Shown piece by piece: positions 16,778 to 27,333 of a stretch of DNA of 64,000 nucleotides. The stretch is from contig JAPLQY010000032.1 in NCBI GenBank assembly GCA_026399475.1, forward strand, positions 85,817-149,816, written 5' to 3'. Source of the DNA: Rhodocyclales bacterium. Its GTDB lineage: Bacteria; Pseudomonadota; Gammaproteobacteria; Burkholderiales; Rhodocyclaceae. The notes under the pieces were generated by a model that worked only from the letters and a program-made list of their open reading frames with translations, searched no databases and was not told the origin of the DNA. The number at the start of each line of letters is the position of its first letter. The stretch's first letter is position 1. Made by a program: the position numbers and the translations under genes.

Positions 16778-17542
16778 ATGACATTGACGTTATCCATTGC
16801 TACCTGGAACATCCACAAGGGTTTCTCGCAGTTCAATCGCCGCATGATGGTGCATGAGCTGCGCGACCGCCTGCGCGAGCTGTCGGCCGATATTGTTTTC
16901 CTGCAGGAAGTACAGGGACTGCATCTGGGGCACGCTGCGCGGCATCCGGAGTGGCCGGCAGTTCCGCAACATGAATTCCTCGCCGAGGATGTCTGGGGAA
17001 ACCACTCCTACGGCCGCAACATGGTCTATGACCACGGCCATCACGGCAATGCCATTCTCTCGCGCTTTCCCATCCTGCATGAGCACAACCAGGATGTGAC
17101 CCACCTGCGTTTCGAGAAGCGCGGACTGTTGCACTGCGCCGTCGAGCTGCCGCAGCTGGCGCAGCCGCTGCATTGCGTTTGCGTGCATCTGTCGCTCTTT
17201 GCCCGCTCGCGGCGGCGGCAGATGGATGCGCTGGCAAGCCGCATCGAAGATCTGGTGCCGGTCGACGCACCGCTCCTGATTGCGGGCGACTTCAACGACT
17301 GGCGCAACCACGCCGATGACCTGCTGGCGGAGCGCCTCGGCCTGGTCGAGGTGTTCGCCGGCACCGGTCGCCGCCCATCACGCAGCTACCCTGCCGCGCT
17401 GCCGATGTTCCGCCTCGACCGCATTTACCAGCGCGGTTGTCAGGTCGTCACGACGCAGCTTCATTCCGGGCGGCCATGGTCGACGATTTCCGATCACGCC
17501 GTGCTTTCCGCCGAACTTCAAGTCAAGACAGGCGAGTCGTGA
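16778..17542 (+). CDS. Endonuclease/exonuclease/phosphatase family protein (YbhP-like)
   Basis: A 254-residue EEP-fold hydrolase. Visible motifs are TWNIHKG (Asn and metal site), DIVFLQEVQG (catalytic Glu), the HGNAILSRFP core, IAGDFNDWRNHADDL (Asp/Asn) and ISDHAVLSAEL (catalytic His). It overlaps the next gene, a ClsB-type cardiolipin synthase, by 4 bp (GTGA). This matches the E. coli ybhP-clsB order, so a lipid phosphodiester substrate is more likely than DNA, by inference from context. Confidence 0.9.
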   Translation: MTLTLSIATWNIHKGFSQFNRRMMVHELRDRLRELSADIVFLQEVQGLHLGHAARHPEWPAVPQHEFLAEDVWGNHSYGRNMVYDHGHHGNAILSRFPILHEHNQDVTHLRFEKRGLLHCAVELPQLAQPLHCVCVHLSLFARSRRRQMDALASRIEDLVPVDAPLLIAGDFNDWRNHADDLLAERLGLVEVFAGTGRRPSRSYPAALPMFRLDRIYQRGCQVVTTQLHSGRPWSTISDHAVLSAELQVKTGES

Positions 17543-18732
17543 GAGTCGCCCCGGAAGGCACTGCAGCGCAAGATTTTCTTGCGGGAAACCGACTGCAATT
17601 GCTCAACTCGGGTGGGGAGTATTTCCCCGCACTGATTGCCGCGATTGATGCTGCCAGGCATGAGGTGCATCTCGAAGCCTATATATTTGCCGACGACACG
17701 ACGGGACGCCGGGTCGCCGCGGCACTGGCTCGAGCTGCACTGCGGGGCGTCGCTGCGCGCGTGCTGGTGGATGGTTTTGGTGCACGCGAGTTTGCCGCGG
17801 GCCTGGGGGCATCCCTGGCGACCGACGGTGTGGAGGTGATGACCTATCGGCCGGAGGTCGGACAACGACAGTTCAGGCGCTATCGCCTGCGCCGGCTGCA
17901 TCGAAAACTTGTGGTGATCGATGGCAGCACGGCCTTCGTCGGGGGCATCAACGTGCTCGACGATTTTGACGGCGGCAAGTCCGAGTCAGCGCGTTTCGAC
18001 TTTGCGGTACGCATCGAGGGTCCGCTGGCGGCGCAGGTGCACGCCACGATGAGGCATGTCTGGCGCCTGGTGCGCTGGGCGAGCCTCGGCCATCGTCCGC
18101 CGGCACCGGGGCCGCTGCCGGTGGCGCCGGTCATCCGTGGTACGACAGAGGCCGCACTGATGATTCGTGACAACCTGAGTCATCGGCGTGACATCGAGAA
18201 TGCGTATCTGGAGGCCATCAATGGTGCCCGGCGCCAGATTGTCATTTCCAGCGCCTATTTTCTTCCCGGCCGGGGTTTCCGCAAGGCCCTGTTGACGGCC
18301 GCGCAGCGCGGCGTGAGCGTCAAACTGCTGCTGCAAGGACGCTCTGACCATATTCTGTTTCACTACGCCACGATGTCGCTCTACGATCGCCTGCTGTCGG
18401 CAGGCGTGCGTGTCTTCGAATACGAAAAGGCCTATCTCCATGCCAAGGTTGCGGCAATCGACGGCGACTGGGCGACCGTCGGCTCGTCGAACATCGATCC
18501 CTTCAGCCTCCTGCTGGCGCGCGAAGCGAACGTCGTGGTGCGCGATACCGCCTTCGCCGGGCAGTTGTTGGGCAGCCTCGAGGCTGCCATCGGCAGCGCC
18601 GCCAGCGAGATCCGGCCCGAGGATCAGCGACACCGCTCCTGGCTGGTGCGTCTGGCCAGCGCGGCCGCCTACGGCCTGGTGCGCATCCTGATCGGCGTCA
18701 CGCGCTATGGGGGAAAACACTACGCAGATTAG
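17539..18732 (+). CDS. clsB: Cardiolipin synthase B
   Basis: A 397-residue phospholipase D superfamily enzyme with two HKD motifs: HRKLVVIDGSTAFVGGIN (about residue 118) and HAKVAAIDGDWATVGSSN (about residue 298). It makes cardiolipin (or phosphatidylglycerol) at the inner membrane. I chose GTG 17539, which overlaps the upstream stop as GTGA; an ATG 34 codons earlier lies inside the previous gene and is unlikely. Length is close to the 413 residues of E. coli ClsB, and no N-terminal helices are present, unlike ClsA. Ends 12 bp from convergent ppc. Confidence 0.92.
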   Translation: MRVAPEGTAAQDFLAGNRLQLLNSGGEYFPALIAAIDAARHEVHLEAYIFADDTTGRRVAAALARAALRGVAARVLVDGFGAREFAAGLGASLATDGVEVMTYRPEVGQRQFRRYRLRRLHRKLVVIDGSTAFVGGINVLDDFDGGKSESARFDFAVRIEGPLAAQVHATMRHVWRLVRWASLGHRPPAPGPLPVAPVIRGTTEAALMIRDNLSHRRDIENAYLEAINGARRQIVISSAYFLPGRGFRKALLTAAQRGVSVKLLLQGRSDHILFHYATMSLYDRLLSAGVRVFEYEKAYLHAKVAAIDGDWATVGSSNIDPFSLLLAREANVVVRDTAFAGQLLGSLEAAIGSAASEIRPEDQRHRSWLVRLASAAAYGLVRILIGVTRYGGKHYAD

Positions 18733-18744
18733 AGGGCGGGAAAT

Positions 18745-21513
18745 TCAGCCGCTGTTGCGCAGGCCCGCTGCGACGCCGTTGATGGTCAGGTGAATGCCGC
18801 GCTGCACCCGATCGTCGGTCTCACCTGAGCGGTGGCGGCGCAGCAGCTCGATCTGGATGTGGTTCAGCGGGTCGAGGTAGGGAAAACGGTTGCGGATCGA
18901 ACGTTTCAGCAGCGGGTTGCCGTCGAGCAGTTCACCTTGCCCGGTGATTGCCAGCAAGCCATCGATGGCGGCCTGCCACTCGGCCTTGAGCTGCGGGAAG
19001 ATGCAGTTGCGCAGGTCTTCGTCCTTCACCAGCTGCGAGTAGCGTTCGGCAAGCGCGATGTCGCTTTTGCCCAGCACCATGTCCATGTTCGACAACAGCG
19101 CGCGGAAAAAGCCCCACTCGCGATTCATCCGGACGAGCAGCGCCATTCCCGCTGCGCCATGTTTTTCCCGCCATGCCGCTACCGCCGCGCCGAAGCCGAA
19201 CCAGCCGGGCAACATCAGGCGGCACTGCGCCCAGGAGAACACCCAGGGGATCGCGCGCAGGTCTTCGATGGACGTGGTTTTCTTGCGCGAGGCCGGCCGA
19301 CTGCCGATGTTGAGCGCGGCGATTTCGGCAATCACGGTGGATTCCCAGAAATACTGCTCGAAGCCCGGTGTTTCGTAGACCATTCCGCGGTAGGCGGCAA
19401 AGGCCGTGGCCGAGAGTTCTTCCATTGCCGCCAGGAACTCGGGGCGCGGCGCATCGTGCTCATGCGCCAGCAATGTGGCTTCGAGCGTGGCGGCGGCGAG
19501 GATTTCCAGGTTGCGGCGGCCGAGTTCGGGGTTGGCATATTTCGAGGCGATTACTTCGCCCTGCTCGGTAATGCGGATCTGGCCTTGCACCGCGCCTTGC
19601 GGCTGCGCCAGGATGGCCTGATAGCTCGGGCCGCCGCCGCGGCCGACCGAGCCGCCGCGACCATGGAACAGGCGCAAGGTGATGCCATGGCGGGCGAATA
19701 CCTCGGTCAATGCGATTTCCGCACGATATAGCGCCCAGCCGGAGGTCAGGAAGCCGCCGTCCTTGTTGCTGTCGGAGTAGCCGAGCATGCACTCCTGCAA
19801 GGCCTGGCGCGAACCGAGCAGTCGGTTGTAGAGCGGGATGGCCAGCAGCCGGTCCATGATCGGGCCGGCATTGGCGAGGTCGCCGATGGTTTCGAACAGC
19901 GGCACGATGTTCACGTCGAGCGCATGCTCCAGCGGCCGCAGCAGGCCGACTTCCTTCAACAGCACGGCGACTTCGAGAATGTCGGACACACCGTCCGTCT
20001 TGGAGATGATGACGTTCTCGATGGCGGCCTTGCCGTAGCGCTGGTGAATGCTGCGCGCGGTGTGGAAGATCGCCAGCTCGCCGCGGGTTTCCTCCGAGTA
20101 ATCGATGCCGGGTGCGGCCAGCGGGCGTGGCGTTGCCAGTTCCTCCAGCAGCAATGCGATACGCGCATTTTCGTCGAGCGCCAGATAGTCGGTGCCGGGG
20201 CGGGCGACGGCCAGCAGCTCGGCCACGGTGCGCGCATGCACATCCGAGTTCTGGCGCAGGTCGAGCGGGGCCAGGTGGAAGCCGAAAATCGCTACGGCAT
20301 GACGCAGGCGGCGCAGGCGGCCACGGCCCAGCAGACCCGCCTTATGGCTGATCAGGGAGCGGTGCAATACGTCGAGATCGGCAGCGAATTCGGTGGCTGT
20401 GGCATAAGGCTCGGCCGGCGCTACTGCATGGCGCGGCGCTTCGAGATTGTCCAGTTGCAGGGCGGTCGCCGCCAGCCGCGCATAGAAGCCGGCGATGGCA
20501 CGGCGATAGGGCTCGTCGAGGCGGTGCAGGCTGTGGTCGGGCGAAGCTTCGGCCAGGCGCATCAGCTCGACATTGGGCACCGAAATCAGCGAGGTCGTGG
20601 TCGACAGTTCCGCGCCGAGCATGTGCAACTGGTCCAGCAGGTAGCCGATGGCCTTGCGGCTTTGTGCGCGCATCGCGCTGTCGAGGATCTGCGCCGTGAC
20701 GAAAGGATTGCCGTCGCGATCACCGCCAATCCAGGAGCCGGGGTGCAGGAAAGGCGGCAATTCCGCCACGCCGCAATCCTTCCAGCCAGGGACGACCGCC
20801 GCCAGATGGTCTTCGCAGGCGTTATAGAGACGCGGCAGTTCGCGCAGAAACGTGGTGTCGTAGAAGGACAGTGCGTTATTGACCTCGTCCATCACCGAAA
20901 GCTTGGCCCGCCGCAGCATGCGGGTTTGCCACAGGCGCAGCACGGCGCGGCGCAGGGCTTCGGCGTGCTCGGCCTGTTCCTCCGGCGACAACTGGGTACG
21001 GTCGCGCTCGTCGAGCAGGCTCGCGATCTTCCACTGGCAGTCGAGAATGCTCTTGCGTTGCACTTCGGTCGGGTGCGCGGTCAGCACCGGCCGCACCTGG
21101 GCGTCGGCGAAGAACTTGCCCAAAACTCCGGCACCGATGCCGGCGTCGAGCGCACGTCGCAGCGAAAAGGCCAGGCTGCCTTCGCGTGGCGGCGAGCCGC
21201 CACAAGCATGCGCGCGCGCGCGTCGGATGTGGTGCTGGTCCTCGGCGATGTTCGCCAGGTGCGAGAAATAGCTGAAGGCGCGCACCACCTGGTTGGTGCC
21301 GTCGCGTGGCAACTCGCGCAGCAAGGCTTCCATTTCCGCTCGCGCGGCGGGATCGTCATCGCGATGGAAGCGCAGGGCGAGCCGGCGGATTTCCTCGACT
21401 CGTTCAAACGTCGCGATGCCTTCCTGCTCGCGTACGGTGTCGCCGAGCAGGCGGCCTAGCAGGCGGATGTCGTCGCGCAGGGGCTGGTCTTTGTCTTGAG
21501 CGGGTGTAGTCAT
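18745..21513 (-). CDS. ppc: Phosphoenolpyruvate carboxylase
   Basis: A 922-residue enzyme that carboxylates PEP to oxaloacetate to refill the TCA cycle. The catalytic His is in [14 protein letters not shown] (about residue 150) and the glycine-rich active-site loop is [16 protein letters not shown]. The C-terminus [20 protein letters not shown] and final NSG are typical. Start chosen at ATG 21513; a GTG at 21534 would overlap its own GGAGG. A CGCACC-TCC-GGTGCG hairpin (21530-21544) encloses that GGAGG, so initiation strength is uncertain. It is read in the same direction as gltIJKL, 39 bp behind gltL. Confidence 0.96.
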   Translation of the reverse strand: MTTPAQDKDQPLRDDIRLLGRLLGDTVREQEGIATFERVEEIRRLALRFHRDDDPAARAEMEALLRELPRDGTNQVVRAFSYFSHLANIAEDQHHIRRARAHACGGSPPREGSLAFSLRRALDAGIGAGVLGKFFADAQVRPVLTAHPTEVQRKSILDCQWKIASLLDERDRTQLSPEEQAEHAEALRRAVLRLWQTRMLRRAKLSVMDEVNNALSFYDTTFLRELPRLYNACEDHLAAVVPGWKDCGVAELPPFLHPGSWIGGDRDGNPFVTAQILDSAMRAQSRKAIGYLLDQLHMLGAELSTTTSLISVPNVELMRLAEASPDHSLHRLDEPYRRAIAGFYARLAATALQLDNLEAPRHAVAPAEPYATATEFAADLDVLHRSLISHKAGLLGRGRLRRLRHAVAIFGFHLAPLDLRQNSDVHARTVAELLAVARPGTDYLALDENARIALLLEELATPRPLAAPGIDYSEETRGELAIFHTARSIHQRYGKAAIENVIISKTDGVSDILEVAVLLKEVGLLRPLEHALDVNIVPLFETIGDLANAGPIMDRLLAIPLYNRLLGSRQALQECMLGYSDSNKDGGFLTSGWALYRAEIALTEVFARHGITLRLFHGRGGSVGRGGGPSYQAILAQPQGAVQGQIRITEQGEVIASKYANPELGRRNLEILAAATLEATLLAHEHDAPRPEFLAAMEELSATAFAAYRGMVYETPGFEQYFWESTVIAEIAALNIGSRPASRKKTTSIEDLRAIPWVFSWAQCRLMLPGWFGFGAAVAAWREKHGAAGMALLVRMNREWGFFRALLSNMDMVLGKSDIALAERYSQLVKDEDLRNCIFPQLKAEWQAAIDGLLAITGQGELLDGNPLLKRSIRNRFPYLDPLNHIQIELLRRHRSGETDDRVQRGIHLTINGVAAGLRNSG

Positions 21514-21552
21514 AATGGATTTCAGCGTCCGCACCTCCGGTGCGCCGGCTTG

Positions 21553-22281
21553 TTAGTGAGACAGTATCTTCGACAGGAAAAGTTGCGCACGCTCGGAGCG
21601 GGGCGTGCCGAAGAACTCGTCCTTGGTCGCATCTTCAACGATCGCACCCTGATCCATGAAGATCACGCGATGGGCAACCTTGCGGGCGAAGCCCATTTCG
21701 TGCGATACGCACATCATGGTCATGCCTTCCCTGGCCAGCTCGACCATGACATCGAGCACCTCATTGATCATCTCGGGATCGAGCGCCGACGTCGGTTCGT
21801 CGAACAGCATGCAGATCGGGTCCATGCACAGCGCGCGGGCGATGGCTACCCGCTGCTGCTGGCCACCGGATAGCTGGCCGGGAAACTTGTGCGAATGCAT
21901 TTTGAGGCCGACGCGGTCGAGCAGAGCCATGCCCTTCTGATCCGCCTCGTCCTTCGAGCGCCCGAGCACCTTGATCTGGGCGACGGTCAGATTCTCGGTG
22001 ATGCTCATGTGCGGGAAAAGCTCGAAGTGCTGAAACACCATGCCGACGTGCGCGCGCAGCGTCGACAAGTTGGTTTTTGGATCGCCGACCGAGATGCCAT
22101 TGACGACAATCTCGCCCTGCTGGAAGGGTTCGAGCCCGTTAACGCACTTGATGAGCGTCGATTTTCCGGAGCCGGAAGGCCCGCAGACAACGATGACCTC
22201 GCCTTTTTTGACCTCGGTCGAGCAGTCATTGAGCACCTGGAAGCTGCCGTAGTGTTTGCTGACCTTGCGGATTGAAATCAT
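21553..22281 (-). CDS. gltL: Glutamate/aspartate ABC transporter ATPase
   Basis: A 242-residue ATPase. Walker A is [10 protein letters not shown], the signature is [15 protein letters not shown], Walker B is [14 protein letters not shown], and the H-loop is in [11 protein letters not shown], all as in polar amino-acid importers (GlnQ/GltL). A longer open frame exists upstream, but ATG 22281 begins the conserved [12 protein letters not shown] and overlaps the gltK stop by 4 bp. It is last in gltI-gltJ-gltK-gltL, energising uptake of glutamate/aspartate. Confidence 0.94.
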   Translation of the reverse strand: MISIRKVSKHYGSFQVLNDCSTEVKKGEVIVVCGPSGSGKSTLIKCVNGLEPFQQGEIVVNGISVGDPKTNLSTLRAHVGMVFQHFELFPHMSITENLTVAQIKVLGRSKDEADQKGMALLDRVGLKMHSHKFPGQLSGGQQQRVAIARALCMDPICMLFDEPTSALDPEMINEVLDVMVELAREGMTMMCVSHEMGFARKVAHRVIFMDQGAIVEDATKDEFFGTPRSERAQLFLSKILSH

Positions 22282-22958
22282 GCGCTTACCTTCTTGCGGA
22301 AGTATTTGACCAGCAGGGATGCCGAATAGCAGATGACGAAATAGACGGCACCGGCGAACAGCAGAAGTTCGACGAGCCGGCCATCGCGGTCGCCGACCTT
22401 GTAGGCAGCGCCGAAGAAGTCGGCCAGGGCGCTGACATAGACCAGCGAAGTATCCTGGAACAGGATGATGGCCTGGGTCAGCAAGAGCGGCACCATGTTG
22501 CGGAAGGCCTGCGGCAGCACCACCAGACGCATCGCCTGGCCATAGCTCATGCCGAGCGCGTAGGCCGCCGCAACCTGCCCCCTGGGTACGCTCTGGATTC
22601 CCGCGCGAATGATTTCGGCATAGTACGCGGACTCGAACAGCGCGAAGCCGACCATCGCCGAGGCCAGCCGCATGTCGCTGCCGGGCGCCAGGCCAAGCAT
22701 GCCTTCGAGCAGTCGCGGCACGATGAGGAAGAACCACAGCAGCACCATCAGCAGCGGTATCGAACGAAACAGGTTGATGTAGCCGGCGGCAAACCACGAC
22801 AGCAGGGGCGAGGCCGACAGCCGCATCATCGCCAGCAGCGTGCCCCAGACAATGCCGACGGCGATGGCGGTGAGCGTGATCTCCAGCGTGATTTTCATGC
22901 CGACCCACAGAAAGGGCAGCGCGCCGGGAATCGAAGACCAGTCGAACTCGTAGCTCAT
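22278..22958 (-). CDS. gltK: Glutamate/aspartate ABC permease subunit K
   Basis: A 226-residue inner-membrane permease with about five helices and the EAA-type loop ([22 protein letters not shown]) that docks on GltL. The start is ATG 22958 ([14 protein letters not shown]), the usual GltK N-terminus. It follows gltJ after 10 bp and overlaps gltL by 4 bp, so the operon is tightly coupled. Confidence 0.93.
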   Translation of the reverse strand: MSYEFDWSSIPGALPFLWVGMKITLEITLTAIAVGIVWGTLLAMMRLSASPLLSWFAAGYINLFRSIPLLMVLLWFFLIVPRLLEGMLGLAPGSDMRLASAMVGFALFESAYYAEIIRAGIQSVPRGQVAAAYALGMSYGQAMRLVVLPQAFRNMVPLLLTQAIILFQDTSLVYVSALADFFGAAYKVGDRDGRLVELLLFAGAVYFVICYSASLLVKYFRKKVSA

Positions 22959-22968
22959 GGGCGACCCG

Positions 22969-23706
22969 TCATTTTCCGCCGATGTAGCCCGGCACACGGA
23001 CTTTCTGCTCGACCCGGTGCATTGCCGCCATGACCACGACGTTGATGAGCATGTAAAACACGGTTACGGCGATGAAGGATTCATAGGGTTGCGCGGTGTA
23101 GTCGACCAGCTGCCGGCCTTGCGCTGCGAGTTCGAGCAGGCCGATGGTCGAGGCGACGGCGGAGTTCTTGAAGATGTTGAGAAACTCCGAGGTCAGTGGC
23201 GGCACGATCAGGCGCAAGGCCATCGGCAGCATGACGTAGCGGTAGGTTTGTGGCAGGGTCAGGCCGAGCGCAAGGCCGGCGTTTTTCTGTCCCGCCGGCA
23301 GGGAGTTGATGCCGGAGCGTACCTGTTCGCAGACGCGGGCGCTGGTGAAGAAACCGAGGCAGACAAAAGCGGCGAGGAACTGCTGCGCCAGGGGGTTCAT
23401 CTGCTTGTACGCATCACCCCAGGCCTGCGGCAGCAACTCGGGCAGGACGAAATACCAGATGAACAACTGCACCAGCAGCGGCACGTTGCGGAACAGCTCG
23501 ACATACGCTGCTGCGACGCCGGACCACAACCGGCTCGGCACGGTGCGCAGCACGCCCATCAGCGCACCCAGCACCAGGGCCATGATCCAGGACGAGAGCG
23601 AGAGCGCGATCGTCATCTTCAGTCCCGCCAGCATCCAGCCGAGATAGGTACTCTCGCCGGAAGCGGCGGGCTGGAGGAAGACCTCCCAGTGCCAGGCGTA
23701 GGTCAC
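22969..23706 (-). CDS. gltJ: Glutamate/aspartate ABC permease subunit J
   Basis: A 245-residue permease with five predicted helices and the EAA loop [19 protein letters not shown]. The [21 protein letters not shown]-terminus is characteristic of GltJ. It pairs with GltK to form the membrane channel. It follows gltI by 12 bp on the minus strand. Confidence 0.93.
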   Translation of the reverse strand: MTYAWHWEVFLQPAASGESTYLGWMLAGLKMTIALSLSSWIMALVLGALMGVLRTVPSRLWSGVAAAYVELFRNVPLLVQLFIWYFVLPELLPQAWGDAYKQMNPLAQQFLAAFVCLGFFTSARVCEQVRSGINSLPAGQKNAGLALGLTLPQTYRYVMLPMALRLIVPPLTSEFLNIFKNSAVASTIGLLELAAQGRQLVDYTAQPYESFIAVTVFYMLINVVVMAAMHRVEQKVRVPGYIGGK

Positions 23707-23718
23707 GTTCTTGCGCGA

Positions 23719-24612
23719 TTATTCGAAGGCCTTGTCGTTCGGGTTCTTGTAGAGCGCTTTCATGTCTTCCGAGAGCGGGAAGTTGAGGTTCAGGCCCTTG
23801 GGCGGGATCGGGTCCATGAACCATTTTGCGTAGATTTTCTCGGCCTCGCCGGAGGCCATGACCCTGGCGATGGCGGAGTCGACGATCTTCTTGAAAGCGG
23901 CATCATCCTTCGGCAGCATGCAACCGTAGGCCTCGCGGGATTGCGGGGTGCCGACCACGACCCAGTCGCCGGGCTTCTTCGCCTTGGCGAGTTCGCCGTA
24001 GAGCAGCGCGTCGTCCATCATGAAGGCGACGGCGCGGCCGGTTTCGAGCGTCAGGAAGGATTCGCCGTGGTCCTTGGCGGAGATGATGCTCATGCCGAGC
24101 TTCTTCTCGTCGTTCATCCTGCGCAGCAGGCGCTCGGAGGTGGTGCCGGCGGTCGTCACGACGTTCTTGCCGGCCAGATCGGGAAAGTCCTTGATGCCCG
24201 AAGTGGTCTTTGCCAGCAGGCGTGTGCCGATGATGAAAATGGTATTGGAGAAGGACACCTGTTTTTGCCGCTCGGTATTGTTGGTGGTCGAGCCGCACTC
24301 GATGTCGATGGTGCCGTTCTGGATCAGCGAGATACGGTTCTGCGAAGTAACCGGCACCAGTTTGGTTTGCAGGGCGGGCAGCTTCAGTTCTGCCTTGATC
24401 GCCGCGACGGCCTTGAGCATGATTTCCTGCGAATAGCCGATCACCTGCTGCTTGTCGTCGTAGTAGGAGAAGGGAATCGAGGATTCGCGGTGGCCGAGGG
24501 AAATGCTGCCGTTGTCTTTCAGCTTCTTTAGCGTGCCGCCCGGCTCCTGGGCCAGCGCGGGCAAAGCGAGGGTCGTCAGGGTGATGAAAACAGCAATTGC
24601 GCGACGGATCAT
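23719..24612 (-). CDS. gltI: Glutamate/aspartate-binding periplasmic protein
   Basis: A 297-residue solute-binding protein. The signal peptide (MIRRAIAVFITLTTLALPALA) is followed by an SBP_bac_3 fold: ISLGHRESSIPFSYYDDKQQ at the start of the mature protein, VPVTSQNRISLIQNGTIDIE and CGSTTNNTERQKQVSFS, all close to E. coli GltI. It is the first gene of gltIJKL and lies 22 bp after the ABC exporter gene on the same strand; I see no clear promoter in that gap, so the promoter may lie upstream of or within the exporter gene. Confidence 0.93.
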   Translation of the reverse strand: MIRRAIAVFITLTTLALPALAQEPGGTLKKLKDNGSISLGHRESSIPFSYYDDKQQVIGYSQEIMLKAVAAIKAELKLPALQTKLVPVTSQNRISLIQNGTIDIECGSTTNNTERQKQVSFSNTIFIIGTRLLAKTTSGIKDFPDLAGKNVVTTAGTTSERLLRRMNDEKKLGMSIISAKDHGESFLTLETGRAVAFMMDDALLYGELAKAKKPGDWVVVGTPQSREAYGCMLPKDDAAFKKIVDSAIARVMASGEAEKIYAKWFMDPIPPKGLNLNFPLSEDMKALYKNPNDKAFE

Positions 24613-24634
24613 GGCGGTCTCCTGTAATTATTGG

Positions 24635-26470
24635 TCAGGCGTCGATCAAGTTTTCCTGCTGTTGCAACGCCCACATCTGCGAGTATAGGGCACCACGCTC
24701 AAGCAATGCGCGATGGGCGCCGCGTTCGACAATGCGTCCGGCATCGAGCACCAGGATTTCGTCGGCGTTCATCACGGTGGATAGCCGGTGCGCGATGATC
24801 AGCGTGGTGCGGCCGACGGCTGCCAGGTCCAGTTCGGCCTGGATGGCCTTTTCGGTCTTGGAGTCGAGTGCCGAGGTGGCTTCATCGAAGATCAATATAG
24901 GCGGGTTCTTCAGCAGCGCGCGGGCGATGGCCACGCGCTGCTTTTCGCCGCCGGAGAGTTTCAGGCCGCGCTCGCCGACACGGGTTTGATAGCCCTCGGG
25001 CAGCGCTTCTATGAAGTCGTGGATGTGCGCGGCCCTGGCGGCGGCGATGACCTCTTCGCGCGGGGCCTGGGGTCGGCCGTACTGGATGTTGTAGAAGATC
25101 GTGTCGTTGAACAGCACCGTGTCCTGCGGCACGATGCCGATCGCCGCCCGCACCGAGGTCTGCTGCAGGGCGCGCAGGTCCGAGCCGTTGATCCTGACCG
25201 AGCCTGCGGTGGTGTCATAGAAGCGGAACAGCAGCCGCGCCAGGGTCGACTTGCCGGAGCCGCTGTGACCCACTACCGCGACCGTCTTGCCGGCGCCCAC
25301 CTTGAAATCGACATCGAACAGGATCTGCCGGTTGGCCTCGTAGGCGAAGCCGACGCGCTCGAACTCGATTTCACACGGACCGCTTTCACCGCTGGCAAAC
25401 AGCGGCCGTGCATCCGGCGCATCCTGGATCTCGCGGTTCTTGCCGAGCAGCGAGAACATGCGCTCGATGTCGGTCAGCGACTGGCGAATCTCGCGATACA
25501 GCACGCCAAGGTGGTTGAGCGGCATGTAGAGCTGGATCAGGAAGGCATTCACCAGCACGATGTCGCCCACGGTCATGTTGCCGGCGGCGACGCCGATTGC
25601 GGCGCGCCACATCATCAGCGACACGCCGCTGGCGATGATCAGCGACTGGCCGAGATTCAGCCAGGACAGCGAAATCTGGCTGCGGACCTGCGCCGCCTCC
25701 CATTTCTGCATCTGCTCGTCGTAGCGGTCGTGCTCCCAGCGCTCGTTGTTGAAATACTTGACCGTCTCGAAATTGATCAGGCTGTCGACGGCGCGCACGT
25801 TGGCCGCGGAATCCAGTTCATTCACCTCGCGCCGCAAGACCGTGCGCCAGTTGGTGACGATGATGGTGAAGATGACATAGATCACCAGCGTGGTGACCGT
25901 GATCAACGTGAAGTCCCTGTCGTAGCGAACCGCCAGGATGCCCAGCACCAGCGTGATTTCCACGAGTGTGGGCAGTATCGAATAAAGCGTGTAGCTGATC
26001 AGCGAGCCGATCGAGCGCGTGCCGCGTTCGATGTCGCGCGTCAGGCCGCCGGTCTGGCGATCGAGGTGAAAGCGCAGCGAGAGCGCATGCAGGTGTTCGA
26101 AGACCTGCAGCGTAATGGTGCGCACCGCACGCTGGGTGACACGGGCAAAGAATATTTCGCGCAGTTCTGTGAATAGCGCCGTGGAAAAACGCAGCGCGCC
26201 GTAGGCGGCCAGCAGACCCAAAGGGACCAGCAGCACGGCCTGCTCCAGCGTGCTGGCGCCGGGCAGGGTGAAGGTGTCGATGATGTCCTTGACCACCAGC
26301 GGCACCGCGACATTGGTCAGCTTCGCCAGCAGCAGGCAGCACAGCGCAAAAACCACGCGGCCCTTCCATGCCCACAGGTAGGGCAGCAGGGTCTGGACGG
26401 TTTGCCAGTCGTGGCGGGTATCGGGGATCGGGCCCGGCAGGGCCATGGTGGGAGGAGTGCGACGCATCAT
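24635..26470 (-). CDS. Atm1/HMT1-like ABC exporter
   Basis: A 611-residue half-transporter with a fused permease (six helices, about residues 35-330) and ATPase (about 365-600). Walker A is [19 protein letters not shown], the signature is [19 protein letters not shown], and Walker B is ILIFDEATSALDSKTE. The N-terminus and the RDIERGTRSIGSLISYTLYS segment resemble the ABCB7/Atm1 group that exports glutathione conjugates or sulfur species. A glutathione S-transferase gene is divergent 112 bp away, which fits that idea but does not prove it. Confidence 0.88.
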   Translation of the reverse strand: MMRRTPPTMALPGPIPDTRHDWQTVQTLLPYLWAWKGRVVFALCCLLLAKLTNVAVPLVVKDIIDTFTLPGASTLEQAVLLVPLGLLAAYGALRFSTALFTELREIFFARVTQRAVRTITLQVFEHLHALSLRFHLDRQTGGLTRDIERGTRSIGSLISYTLYSILPTLVEITLVLGILAVRYDRDFTLITVTTLVIYVIFTIIVTNWRTVLRREVNELDSAANVRAVDSLINFETVKYFNNERWEHDRYDEQMQKWEAAQVRSQISLSWLNLGQSLIIASGVSLMMWRAAIGVAAGNMTVGDIVLVNAFLIQLYMPLNHLGVLYREIRQSLTDIERMFSLLGKNREIQDAPDARPLFASGESGPCEIEFERVGFAYEANRQILFDVDFKVGAGKTVAVVGHSGSGKSTLARLLFRFYDTTAGSVRINGSDLRALQQTSVRAAIGIVPQDTVLFNDTIFYNIQYGRPQAPREEVIAAARAAHIHDFIEALPEGYQTRVGERGLKLSGGEKQRVAIARALLKNPPILIFDEATSALDSKTEKAIQAELDLAAVGRTTLIIAHRLSTVMNADEILVLDAGRIVERGAHRALLERGALYSQMWALQQQENLIDA

Positions 26471-26582
26471 GCTTCGATTCTAACAACTTGGCGCGGTGCC
26501 AATCCCGATGGCGCGCGCGGCCTGCCCGCCAATGCGGAAATGATTGTCGCGGGGGCGCCGCGCGCTGTCTATACTAGGCACC

Positions 26583-27269
26583 ATGATCACCGTCCACCAT
26601 CTCGAAACCTCGCGCTCGCAGCGTGTTTTGTGGCTGCTCGAAGAACTCGGCGTGCCTTACGAGATCAAGCGCTACCAGCGCAACCCGGTTACTCGCCTGG
26701 CGCCGCCGGAGTTGCGCGCCGTGCATCCACTGGGCAAGTCGCCGGTTATTTCCGACGGTGACCTGACGATCGCCGAGTCGGGCGCGATACTCGAATACCT
26801 GGTCGAGCGCTATGGGGACCAGGGCAAGGGGGACGTAGCAAACCTGCAGCCCGCCGCCGGCACGCCGGGTTACCGGCAGTGCCGCTTCTGGATGCATTAC
26901 GCCGAAGGCTCGCTGATGAACTGGCTGGTGATGAAGCTGGTGTTCATGAGCATTCCCAAGCAGCCGATGCCGTTTTTCGTGAGGCCGATTGCGCGCAAGA
27001 TATGTAGCGGAGTGCTGGCGAAACTGGTAGACCCGAACGTCGCTACTGCCATGAAGTTCATGGAAGAGCACCTCGCCGCGTACCGATGGTTTGCCGGCGA
27101 CCAGATCTCGCTGGCGGATTTCCAGATGAGCTTTGCCGTCGAGGCCGCATTGTCGCGCGCCGGCAATGGCCGCTTTCCGCAGTTGCAGGCCTACCAGGCC
27201 AGAATGGTCGCCCGGCCCGCCTATCAGCGTGCCATCGCCAAGGGTGGCCCGGTGCTCATGTCGGCCTAG
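26583..27269 (+). CDS. Glutathione S-transferase
   Basis: A 228-residue soluble protein: thioredoxin-like N-terminal domain (ITVHHLETSRSQRVLWLLEE, with the glutathione-site Ser near residue 10, and LGKSPVISDGDLTIAESGAI) and an all-helical C-terminal domain (about 90-225) with FAGDQISLADFQMSF. ATG 26583 is preferred to the in-frame ATG at 26544. A -10-like TATACT lies only 8 nt before the ATG and no ribosome site is visible, so the mRNA may be leaderless. It is divergent from the Atm1-like exporter. Substrate unknown. Confidence 0.92.
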   Translation: MITVHHLETSRSQRVLWLLEELGVPYEIKRYQRNPVTRLAPPELRAVHPLGKSPVISDGDLTIAESGAILEYLVERYGDQGKGDVANLQPAAGTPGYRQCRFWMHYAEGSLMNWLVMKLVFMSIPKQPMPFFVRPIARKICSGVLAKLVDPNVATAMKFMEEHLAAYRWFAGDQISLADFQMSFAVEAALSRAGNGRFPQLQAYQARMVARPAYQRAIAKGGPVLMSA

Positions 27270-27333
27270 GTCGCTGCGTTCTTGCCCGCCGCTGCCAGCC
27301 AGCGGCTGTGTCGTTTCTTTCAAAGGTCTTTGC

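Noticed and set aside
24613..24634. Dedicated promoter for gltIJKL
   Set aside because: Only 22 bp separate it from the ABC exporter stop, with no -35/-10 pair or sigma-54 motif visible.
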